Source of the DNA: JASHPR01 sp963833885
GTDB taxonomy: Bacteria; Actinomycetota; Actinomycetes; Streptosporangiales; Streptosporangiaceae
NCBI GenBank assembly: GCA_963833885.1
Contig: CAWHZU010000010.1
Location: 1 to 64,000 of the forward strand
Reading direction: 5' to 3'
Length of the DNA: 64,000 bases
Part shown: piece after piece, positions 1 through 8,238 of the stretch
Numbering within the stretch: position 1 is the stretch's first letter
Layout of the letters: each line of letters begins with the position of its first letter
The notes under the pieces: model-generated
The model's input: the letters and a program-made list of their open reading frames with translations, nothing else
Databases searched by the model: none
Told to the model about the DNA's origin: nothing
Position numbers and translations under genes: made by a program

Positions 1-2507
1 TCGTCGCGGAACGCCGAGGTGCAGGCCGGCTCGAGGCCGATTACGGGGCCGCCGCTCCGGATGTCGTCGGCCATCGCCTTTAGGCTGTTTCGCCAAAGGG
101 TCTTCGCCTGTTCGACCCAGCCCCAATCGTAAAGCGGCCGCCCGCAGCACAACGGCGCGGACGGGATGTCGACCTGGAAGCCCAGGCTTTCAAGGAGGCG
201 TGTAGCGGCGATGGCCGTTTCGGGACGAAAATAGTTGTTGAAGGTATCGGGCCACAGGGTGACTCGCTCGCCGCCGTTCCGTGTCGCGTTCCTGCGATGC
301 CAGCTTCGATAAGTCTGGTTCGCGAAGCGCGGCATGCGGCGCTGTTCGGCAATTCCGCTCAATTCGTTTGGCGAGGCCCGAGAGACCCGGCGCGCTCATG
401 GCGAAATTGGCGACCCCCGGCGCATAGGAGGCGTACCGGGCCAGCGCGCGATCTGGCCCATGCTATAGGCGGCGCGGGGCCAACGACTTGTTTTCGTAAT
501 GCCGCGCCCGGAACTCGGCCTTGTAGGTCGCCATGTCGGTTTCGACCGGGCAATCGTGCTTGCAGCCCTTGCAGGCGAGACAGAGGTCGAGCGACTCTTC
601 CACCGCCGCGTCGGCGAACCCATCCGTGAGTGCGTCGCCGCGCATCATCTCGAACAGTAGCCGGGCTCGGCCGCGTGTCGAATGTTTCTCTTCGTTGGTG
701 CCGAGATAGCTTGGGCACATCACGCCGCCCTTCGTCTCCCGGCGGCGGCAGCTTCGGACTCCGACGCAACGCAACGTCGCCTTGGTGAAGCTGCCGTCAT
801 CCTCGGGATAAGCGAACAAGCCCTTGATCTCAGGCGGACGATAGGAGGGACCAACGCGAAGGTTGGCGGTGATCGGGTAGGGATCGAGAATCTTCCCGGA
901 TTTAGCGTGGCAAGGCCCATATTGCCCGGAACTCCCGCTGCGCGGCCATGAGGTCCGCGCCATACATGCGCTCAAGCAGCGCGCCGCGGGCCTCGCCGTC
1001 GCCGTGTTCGCCCGAAATCGAGCCGCCATATTTGACGACGAGATCGGCCGCCTCGTCGAGAAAGGCCTGCCAGTTCTTCAGGCCCTCTTCGCTCGAGAGG
1101 TCGAAATTGATCCGGCAGTGGACGAGTCCGTCCCCAAAATGACCGTAAACCGAGGCGTCGTAGCCGTGTTTGTGGAAGAGCGCCTTCAGCTCGCGCAGGT
1201 AGCGCCCGAGGTCATCGGGTCTGACTGCGCTATCCTCCCATCCCGGCCAGGTCGCGCTTTCTCCCGGAATATGAGCTGTGACCGCGAGCGCCGCGTCGCG
1301 GACGTCCCAGACTTCCTGTTGCTTGGCCTTGTCCTTGACGAGGTTGCAGGCATGGCCCTTAGGCTTCATCTTATCGATCAGCGCGGAAGCCATGGCTGCG
1401 GCGTCGTCGACGGTGTCTGCGCCGAATTCCGCGACCAGCCACGCTCGCCCCTCGGGCAGCACTTCCAGATCGCTGAGCTTAAAGCGCTTCTTCTTCATGT
1501 ATTCGACCAGCATATGGTCGATGCCTTCGAAGTCCGATCGGCTTGGTCTCCAGGACATCCGGCACGGCATCGGCGGCGGCGAAGACATCCGGGAAGCCTA
1601 CGATCGCCAGTGCGCGCTCGGGCGGATTCGGGATCAGGTTCAGTGTCGCGGCGAGAACGATCACGCATGTGGCTTCCGTGCCGACCAGAGCGCGGGCGAC
1701 GTTCATGCCTTTGTCGGGCGAGAGCTGGTCCAGATTTTCGTAGCCGGAAACGCGGCGCGGAATTTGAGGGTAAACCTCCTTGAAATGCTTGCCGTGCTTC
1801 CGCCAGAAGGCCTGCATCTGGCGATAGAGATCCGCCCGCTTGCCGCCGCTCGCCAGCACGTTGTTGAGTTCGGCGTCTGGTGTCGGCCCGATCGTCATTC
1901 GCAAACCGTCATAAGTGAGGATGTCGAGCGAATGAACATTGTCGGCGGTGCGCCCTGCCATCACCGAATGCACTCCGCAGAAATTGTTGCCGATCATTCC
2001 GCCGAGCGTGTTGTGGTCATGCGTCGCAGGGTCCGGACCGAAAGTCAGGCCGTATTGGTTGGCCTCCGAGCGCAGATGATCGAGGATGCAGCCGGGCTCG
2101 ACCACAGCGAGCCTGCGCTCGGGGTCGATCGACAGGATGTGGTGCATGTATTTCGAAAAATCGATGATGATCGAGGTGTTGCAGGTCTGGCCGGCCAGGC
2201 TCGTTCCGCCACCGCGCGGCGTGATCGGAACATCGTGCACGTTGCAGAGCCGCACCGCCGCGACAACATCTTCCGGCGTCTTGGGGACCACGACGCCATA
2301 CGGAATTTGCCGGTAGTTGGAAGCGTCGGTCGCGTAGAGCGCGCGGTCGCCGATCGAGAAGCGCACTTCGCCCTCGAGGGCCAATTCCAGAGCCGCCTCG
2401 AGCTTGTCGATCCGGTCTCTAGGAACTTCGACACCCTCGTTGCGGACGCGTCCGCTGGATTTGCGCGGGCCTCGAACGCGATGGCTGCTCTCCGGCAAAT
2501 TGGTCAT
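1..2507 (-). pseudogene. FAD-linked/4Fe-4S 2-hydroxyacid (D-lactate type) dehydrogenase, frameshifted
   Basis: The gene encodes a fused FAD-binding oxidase and Fe-S protein of the GlcD-GlcF/D-lactate dehydrogenase type, which oxidises a 2-hydroxyacid and passes electrons to the respiratory chain. In order, the FAD-binding half (ITPRGGGTSLAGQ, GGMIGNNFCG), the FAD-oxidase C domain (GHFGDGLVH, ISGEHGDGEA), a ferredoxin-like domain (CLACKGCKHDCP) and a CCG domain (PLCCGRPLYDWG near 130-180) are all readable. They lie in different frames, with shifts near 1535, 918, 480, 435 and 350. The gene continues past the window start. Its ATG at 2507 follows the enolase-superfamily stop by one base, so the two were co-transcribed. 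The disruption could be decay or poor base quality at a contig end. Confidence 0.75.
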
Positions 2508-2508
2508 G

Positions 2509-3178
2509 TCAAACCTCGTATTTGCGGGCGTCGGCGGCGCGCAGCGTCAGGCCGTGTCCGGGTTTCGAGAGATCGGGCGCAACCATCCCGTTCTTGAGCT
2601 GCGGGGCGCCCTCGAAGAACATGCGCTCAATGCGGACATGGTCGTGGAACCATTCCATATGGACAAGCCGTGGCGCGGCGCAGGCCGAGGCGAGATGAAT
2701 TGCGGGCCCGCAATGGGACGAGAAAGGGATCTCGAAAGCATCGCAGAGTGCGGCAGCGCGCAGGAAGCCTGTGACGCCGCCGCAGCGCGTGGCGTCAGCC
2801 TGAAGCGTATCGACCGCGCCGGCTTCGAGCATCTTCCGGAAATAATAAGGGGTGTAACCGTATTCGCCGGCGGCGATCTTCATCGACCCAGGCGCGCGAT
2901 CGCGAAGCAGACGCAGGCCATCGAGGTCGTCGCTGGAGACCGGCTCCTCAAACCAGCTGACATCCAGTTTGGAGAAGTCCTCCGCAAGTCCCAGCGCCTG
3001 CTTGCGGTCGTAGGCGCCATTCGCGTCGACAAATAGCGCGGCGTCGCCGATCGCGCGTTTCGCCGCTTCCGCACGCTTGAGATCGCGCCGCGGCTCTTGG
3101 CCGATCTTCATCTTGACAAAGGCGCACCCGTCGGCGGCCCAGCCGCCGAGCTGCTCCTTGAGGCGGGCGTCGTCAGGG
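2509..3178 (-). CDS. Enolase-superfamily (mandelate racemase/muconate lactonizing type) enzyme, N-terminus missing
   Basis: The last ~220 residues of a mandelate racemase-type enzyme, which abstracts the alpha proton of a carboxylate substrate using Mg2+. The barrel motifs are in the right order: the K-x-K base (FVKMKIG), the metal ligands in VDANGAY, WFEEPV and AAGEYGYT, then DATRCGG and the catalytic-His loop SSHCGP. This is consistent with a sugar-acid dehydratase or racemase. The reading frame is intact, unlike its downstream neighbour, the FAD/Fe-S dehydrogenase, which starts one base after its stop. The capping domain and the first barrel strands are absent because the gene is cut at the junction near 3180. 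The substrate cannot be told from the fragment. Confidence 0.8.
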
Positions 3179-3180
3179 GG

Positions 3181-3762
3181 AATTTCAAGCGCCTGTTCGC
3201 CTACTCGTCCGTCGAGCACATGGGGATCATCGCGGTCGCGCTGGGGTTCGGCGGCCTGCTCGGGCTCTATGGCGCGCTGCTGCAGACGCTCAACCACGCG
3301 ATCGCCAAGGCCGTGTTGTTCCTGACCAGCGGCGACGTCGCGCTGCGGTACAAAACCCGGGAGGCGGCCGGCGTTAGCGGGCTGCTGGCCGCAGTTCCGG
3401 TGACCGGCGGCGCGCTGCTGCTCGGCTCGTTCGCCGTGCTCGGATCGCCGCCGTTCGGTGTGTTCCTGTCCGAGCTCACGATCGTCCGGGCGGGTTTCGC
3501 CACGTCCAGCCCGGTGTTCCCGCTGCTGCTGCTCGCGCTGCTCGCGGTGGCATTCGTCGCCTTCGCCAAGACCACGACCGGCATGGTGACCGGGCAGGCG
3601 TCGGCGGATGACCCCGTGGGGAGCCCGTACGGCGGGCGGGCGGTCCGCTTCGCCGCCGCCGCCCCGCTGGGCGTGGGCCTGGTGGCGCTGCTGGTGCTTG
3701 GCCTGTGGATCCCGGCGGGCCTGGATACCGTTATCCGGCACTGCGCGGCGGTGATGTCGTGA
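3181..3762 (+). CDS. Hydrogenase-4 component F/HycQ-like membrane subunit, 5' end missing
   Basis: C-terminal ~190 residues of an antiporter-like subunit (NuoM/NuoN/HyfF family). The first recognisable residues, FKRLFAYSSVEHMG, are the conserved K-R-L-x-A-Y-S-S segment that lies mid-protein in this family, followed by hydrophobic helices and SPPFGVF. The N-terminal half, and probably the HycD- and HycP-like subunits that usually precede it, would lie in sequence replaced by the foreign segment. Its stop (3760-3762) overlaps the GTG start of the next gene in a GTGA, so the two are translationally coupled. In a complete complex it would form part of the proton- or ion-translocating membrane arm. 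Confidence 0.8.
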   Translation, partial: NFKRLFAYSSVEHMGIIAVALGFGGLLGLYGALLQTLNHAIAKAVLFLTSGDVALRYKTREAAGVSGLLAAVPVTGGALLLGSFAVLGSPPFGVFLSELTIVRAGFATSSPVFPLLLLALLAVAFVAFAKTTTGMVTGQASADDPVGSPYGGRAVRFAAAAPLGVGLVALLVLGLWIPAGLDTVIRHCAAVMS

Positions 3763-5333
3763 CCGCGCTCCAGCCCGGCCTGGCCGGCGAGCCTGGCCTG
3801 CGCGACCTGCTGACCGGGTTCGGACGGGACGGCCTCGGTGGCGGGCCGGTGACCACGTTGAGCGTGCCCGTCGCCGACCTCCAGGCCGCGGTGCGGCGGA
3901 TCGCGGCTCACCCGGGGGCCCGGCTGGCCGACGTGTTCGCCTCGCTTGAGGACCCGGAGACCGACGGCGGCCCGGTGACGCTGCGGCTGGTCTGGGGGCT
4001 GGACGCCGACCGGCGTTACCTCATCACCGAGTCGCTGGTCGAGGGCGACAGCTACCCGTCGCTGTCCGATATCGTGCCGGGCGCGTTCACCGAGGAATGC
4101 GAGATCTACGAGCAGTTCGGCATCAGGCCGGCCAGCGGCAAGCCGCTGAACCGCGTTGCCCTGCCGCCCTGGGCCGGGCCGGACTGGCCCAGGCTCGGCC
4201 GGGCGCCCGACGAGCAGCCCAAGGACGTGCACGCGCCGCACCACGTCGGCGGGCAGGCGTTCGAGTTCCCGTTCGGGCCGGTTCGCCAGGTCGCGGTGGA
4301 GTCGCTGTACTACGGCCTGGTGACCAGCGGCGAGGAACTCGTCGACCTCTACCTGTTCACCTGGCACAAGCACCGCGGGGTGGAGTGGCGGCTGCGAGGC
4401 ATGACCCCGGGCGAGGCGCTGTTCTACGTTGAGCGAACCGAGGGCCTCGGCGCGGTGGGGAACTCCTGGGCGTTCGCCGCGGCAGTCGAGGCTTCGCTCG
4501 GGCTCGGGCCGCCGCCGCAGGCGATGGCGGCACGGGCGATCGCGCTCGAGCTGGAGCGCCTGTACAACCACGCCGCCGCCACCGCGGCGCTGTGCCAGTC
4601 CACCGGCCTGGTGATCGGGCAGGCCGCCGCCGAGATCGCGCTGGAGCGGCTGCTGCGGGTCAACGCCGCGGTGTTCGGTCACCGGTACCTGTTCGGCGTC
4701 GTCGACATCGGCGGGGCGCGGGCGGACCTGGACGCCGCGGCGCTGCGCAGCGACCTCCCCGGTGCGTACGGCGAGCTGGAGCGCGCCGCCGCCGGGCTGC
4801 TGTCCACGAACTCGTTCCTCGACCGTCTCGAGGCCACCGGGATCCTGACCGAGGAGGCGGCGCGCCGCCTCGGTCTCGTCGGACCGGTCGCCCGCGCCAC
4901 CGGGCTGGCGATTGACGCCCGCGCCGATCATCCGGCCCGCCCGTACGGCCAGTTCCGGCCGGAGGTCGCGGCGCAGGACGCGGGCGACGTGCTCGCCAGG
5001 TTCCGCGTGATGCTCGCCGAGGCCGCCGAGTCGGTCCGCCTGATCGGGGAGATCGGGCGGACTGCCGCTGGCCCGGGTCTGGCTCTGCCCCCGGGGGCCG
5101 GACCGGGCCAGCCCGGCAGCTCCGGCCTCGGCTGGGCCGAGTCCAGCCGAGGCGAGTCGCTGGCCTGGGTGGCGCTCGACGACGGCGGGCGGATCACCCG
5201 GGCGCGGCTGCGCCCGGCCTCGGTGCGGAACTGGCGCGGCTTCGACGACGCCTGCCGGTCTCAGAACGTGTTCACCGACATCCCGATCATCGAGGCCAGC
5301 TTCTGGCTGACCGTGGCGGGCACGGCACGCTGA
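3759..5333 (+). CDS. HycE/NuoCD-like large subunit lacking all four nickel-binding cysteines
   Basis: This 524-residue protein has an N-terminal NuoC-like domain (~20-140; the ECEIYEQFGI stretch is typical) and a NuoD/hydrogenase large-subunit domain from ~170. In true [NiFe] hydrogenases the first ligand motif is RxCGxC; here the aligned stretch (~224-236) reads VERTEGLGAVGNS without cysteine. The C-terminal DPCxxC motif is also gone (IIEASFWLTV). The protein therefore should not bind a NiFe centre, and hydrogen chemistry is unlikely. Mycobacterial HycE-like proteins (Rv0087 locus) are the nearest parallel I know and should be compared. The GTG start at 3759 is favoured by the 4-base overlap with the upstream gene. 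A role in a redox-driven ion pump with another electron donor is inference. Confidence 0.8.
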   Translation: MTALQPGLAGEPGLRDLLTGFGRDGLGGGPVTTLSVPVADLQAAVRRIAAHPGARLADVFASLEDPETDGGPVTLRLVWGLDADRRYLITESLVEGDSYPSLSDIVPGAFTEECEIYEQFGIRPASGKPLNRVALPPWAGPDWPRLGRAPDEQPKDVHAPHHVGGQAFEFPFGPVRQVAVESLYYGLVTSGEELVDLYLFTWHKHRGVEWRLRGMTPGEALFYVERTEGLGAVGNSWAFAAAVEASLGLGPPPQAMAARAIALELERLYNHAAATAALCQSTGLVIGQAAAEIALERLLRVNAAVFGHRYLFGVVDIGGARADLDAAALRSDLPGAYGELERAAAGLLSTNSFLDRLEATGILTEEAARRLGLVGPVARATGLAIDARADHPARPYGQFRPEVAAQDAGDVLARFRVMLAEAAESVRLIGEIGRTAAGPGLALPPGAGPGQPGSSGLGWAESSRGESLAWVALDDGGRITRARLRPASVRNWRGFDDACRSQNVFTDIPIIEASFWLTVAGTAR

Positions 5334-5345
5334 AGGGAGCTCGCG

Positions 5346-5684
5346 ATGCCACTGTGGACCCTGCGGGGGCTGCGCCGGGGCGTGGTCACCACGCGCTACC
5401 CGGCCAGACCCGACCCCTCGGCTGTGCTGCTGCCGACCCCGCCGGTGTTCCGGCCGGATGCGCTGACGAGAGACCTGGCGGACCGGCTGGTCGCGGTGTG
5501 CCCCAGCCGCGCGCTCGGCCGCGACGGCGACGTGCTGGTCTTCGACGTCGGCGCGTGCACCGCCTACGGCCGCTGCCGGGCCGAGGCGCCGCAGGCGGCT
5601 GGTGACAGCGGTGAGTTCGAGCTGGCCGCGACCGCCAGGGAACACCTAGTCAAGCGGATCCCGCTGGGCGGGAGGTCGGCATGA
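5346..5684 (+). CDS. Degenerate HycF/NuoI-like ferredoxin-type subunit
   Basis: A 112-residue protein in the operon position of the 2x[4Fe-4S] subunit of formate hydrogenlyase/complex I. Two remnants of ferredoxin motifs can be seen: VCPSRAL, the end of one cluster motif, and ACTAYGRCRAEAP, where the expected C-x2-C-x2-C-x3-C-P has Tyr in place of the second cysteine and Ala in place of the fourth. Only three or four cysteines remain, so at most an incomplete cluster could form. An AGGGAG ribosome-binding site lies just upstream of the ATG, and the stop overlaps the next start (ATGA). It may be a structural linker between the large and small subunits. The family assignment rests on context and these remnants. 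Confidence 0.6.
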   Translation: MPLWTLRGLRRGVVTTRYPARPDPSAVLLPTPPVFRPDALTRDLADRLVAVCPSRALGRDGDVLVFDVGACTAYGRCRAEAPQAAGDSGEFELAATAREHLVKRIPLGGRSA

Positions 5685-6193
5685 CGAGCCAGGACGGCAC
5701 GAGGCAAACCGCTGCGGAGACTTCCGAAGAGCTCCGGCGCACCGTGGCCCGGATGTTCGGCCGCAGCCTGCACATTCGCACCCTGGACACCGGGTCCTGC
5801 GCGTCCTGCGAACAGGAGATCCGGCTGCTCGCCGCGCCGCACTACGATCTGCACCGGCTCGGCTTCTTCTTCACCCCGGCGCCGCGTCACGCCGACCTGC
5901 TCATGGTCACCGGGCCGATGGTCCGGGCGTTCGAGACTGCCGCGCGTAAGACCTACGACGCGATACCGGACCCTAAGGTCGTGGTGGCCACCGGGGCGTG
6001 CGCACTCGGCGGCGTGTACCAGCCGGACCCGTTCACCCACGGCGGCGTCGGCGGCACGTTCCCGGTCGACGTCTGGATCCCCGGCTGCCCGCCCAGCCCG
6101 CTGGCGCTGCTGCAGGGCCTGCTCGTCGCGGTCGGCAGGCTCGCCGACAAGGTGAAGGACCTTGACTTTGCCCTGAACGGGACGTCCCGGTGA
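5681..6193 (+). CDS. HycG/NuoB-like small subunit with N2-type 4Fe-4S cluster
   Basis: A 170-residue NuoB/HycG-family protein. All four cluster ligands are present: CASC near the N-terminus (DTGSCASCE), one Cys in ATGACALGG, and one in IPGCPPSP. It should therefore carry the proximal [4Fe-4S] cluster that in relatives hands electrons to the active site or quinone. It is the only subunit seen here with an intact cluster motif, which contrasts with the cysteine-less large subunit and degenerate ferredoxin. Start and stop overlap the neighbours (ATGA at 5681, GTGA at 6190), so it belongs to one tight operon. Confidence 0.9.
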   Translation: MTSQDGTRQTAAETSEELRRTVARMFGRSLHIRTLDTGSCASCEQEIRLLAAPHYDLHRLGFFFTPAPRHADLLMVTGPMVRAFETAARKTYDAIPDPKVVVATGACALGGVYQPDPFTHGGVGGTFPVDVWIPGCPPSPLALLQGLLVAVGRLADKVKDLDFALNGTSR

Positions 6194-8204
6194 ACCCTCT
6201 TCCGGTCATGGCCGGTGCGGCAGCCGCGTGGGGGCTGGCCGCGCTGATCGCCCTGACCTGCGGATCGACCAGGGCGGGCATCCGTGCCTGCTGCGCGGTG
6301 TCCGGGCTCGGCGGCGCCGCCGCGCTGGCGGCGGGCGTGTCCGCGCTGCTGTCCGGGAACAGCCGGGTGGTCACGGCCGGCGGCTCGGTGGTGGTCGGCA
6401 CGCTACAGCTGCAGGCCACCAGCCTGGCCGGGGTGTTCATCGCGCTGCTCGGCCTGATCGCCGTGGCCACGGCCTTGTACGCCCCCCGTTACCACGAGCC
6501 CGGCCACACAACCGGCCTGTACCTCGGCGTGTTCAACCTCGCGATGCTGGCCAGCCTGGCCGTGCTCGTCGCGGGCAACGTGGTCACGTTCCTAGTCGCC
6601 TGGGAGACCATGGCGCTGCTGTGCTACCTGCTGATCCTCAGGCGGCCGCGACGCAGCGAGGTGGCCGCCGGCGCGTTCTGGTTCCTGGCCCTGTCCGAGG
6701 TCGGGTTCGTGACGATCATCGCGGCGTTCGTGATCCTGGCGGCCAAGACCCACACCATGCAGCTGGACCTCATCGCCGCCCGGGCGCATCTGGTGAGCGG
6801 CGACTGGCGGGTCGCCGCCTACCTGCTGGCCCTGACCGGCTTCGGGTTCAAGGCCGGCCTGGTGCCGCTGCACGTGTGGCTGCCCGAGGCCCACCCGGTG
6901 GCACCGGCGGACGGCTCGGCGTTCCTGTCCGGGCTGATCACAAAGCTCGGCGTGTACGGGATCGCGCTGTTCGGGTTCGTGCTGCTGCCCGATGGGCCGG
7001 CCTGGCGGGGCATCCTCACGATGGCCGCCGGCGCGGTCACCGCGGCGATCGGCATCCTGTACGCGCTCAATGAACGGGACATCAAGCGGTTCCTCGCGTT
7101 CTCCACGATCGAGAACATCGGCATCATCGTGACCGCGTTCGGCGCCGCGATGACGTTCCTGGCCTACGGCCAGCGGTTGCTGTGGGCGTTCCTGCTGCTT
7201 GCCGGGCTCTATCACGTGGCGAACCACGGCACCTACAAGACGCTGCTGTTCCAGGAAGCCGGGGTGATTGAGCACGCCACCGGAACCCGGGACATGGACC
7301 GTCTCGGCGGCCTCGCGCACCGGATGCCGCGCTCGTCGGTGATCACGTTCGTCGGCACGCTGGGCATCGCGGCGCTGCCGCCGCTCAACGGTTTCGTCAG
7401 CGAATGGCTGATCTTCCAGGGGCTGTTCCAGGGGTTCCGCACCGGCAGCCACCTGGTCGCGATCCTGATCGTGCTGGCGGCCGGCACGCTGGGCCTGACC
7501 GGTGGCCTGGCGGTCTACGCGTTCGTGCGCGGCTACGGCATCCCGTTCCTCGGCATGCCGCGCACCAGGCAGGCCGCCGCGGCCAGCGAATCCCGCCAGC
7601 CGCAGGCCGGGCCCGCGCTGCTGGCCGTGGCGTGCGTGGCGCTCGCCGTCGGCGCCCCGGTCATGCTGGCCGGGCTGGCCCGGGCAATGCGCACGGTCAC
7701 CGGGGTCACGCTGCGGCCGGTGCTGCTGCCGGGCAACCTCACCGTGATCCCCGCGCACACGAACTTCTCCGGGTTCTCGCCGACCTGGCTCACGGTGTTC
7801 CTGCTCGCCGTGACCGCCGTGCCGGTGCTGATCTACCTGGCCGGCCTGCGCGCGGCGGCAGCCGCATCGAGCCCGTATGGGACGGCGGGATCATCGAGTT
7901 CAAGCCCCGCATGCAGTACTCGGCGATGACGTTCTCGGCGCCGACCCGGGTCATGTTCGACGCGCTCTACCGCCCATCGGTGTCCGTGCACCGCGCGTCC
8001 GACGACCCGGCCGGGAGCTCCGGGCCGGTGCACTACGAATCCGAGGCCACCCCGATCTTCGAGCGGTACCTGTACCGGCCGGTCATCCGGGCGTTCGAAT
8101 GGCTGGCCGACGTTGTCCGGCCGATCCAGTCGGGCGACGTGAACCTCTACCTGTTCTACGTTTTCGCGGCGGTCCTCGTGGCTTACCTGATCGCGGCGCT
8201 CTGA
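6190..8204 (+). CDS. HyfB/NuoL-like membrane subunit, frameshifted near the C-terminus
   Basis: A multi-helix antiporter-like subunit related to HyfB/HycC and NuoL. It shows the conserved charged helices and motifs such as AWETMALLCYLL, LPEAHPVAPADGSAFLSG, ALNERDIKRFLAFSTIENIG and LPPLNGFVSEWL. The frame starting at 6190 runs into out-of-frame sequence after IYLAGLRA and stops at 7929. The expected family C-terminus (EPVWDGG, FKPRMQYSAMTFSAP, then a final helix LYLFYVFAAVLVAYL) continues one frame over to 8204. The shift lies between about 7840 and 7870 and would restore a protein of ~670 residues, normal for HyfB. A single sequencing indel or a real mutation are both possible. It is the last gene of the operon. 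Confidence 0.8.
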
Positions 8205-8238
8205 CTGCCGAAGATGCGCGTTTGCGCCAGCGCGCGCG

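Larger units (their letters stand above)
1..3178. other. Foreign or chimeric left-end segment
   Basis: This stretch has visibly lower GC and different codon use from the rest of the window. Both genes in it lie on the minus strand and look like alphaproteobacterial catabolic genes. At about 3165-3190 the minus-strand enolase-superfamily gene loses its N-terminal part, and on the other strand a hydrogenase-4-type membrane subunit begins in mid-domain. Two unrelated truncated genes meeting at one point, with a change in composition, indicate a join between two genomes. An assembly or amplification chimera is the simplest explanation; a genuine transfer boundary is less likely. Confidence 0.75.

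Noticed and set aside
3759..5333. Annotation as an active [NiFe] hydrogenase or formate hydrogenlyase
   Set aside because: All four nickel-binding cysteines are absent from the large subunit.
3267..5645. Very long antisense open frame under the hydrogenase-like operon
   Set aside because: High-GC antisense shadow: Arg/Gly/Ala-rich, no domain, and it covers three well-supported genes on the other strand.
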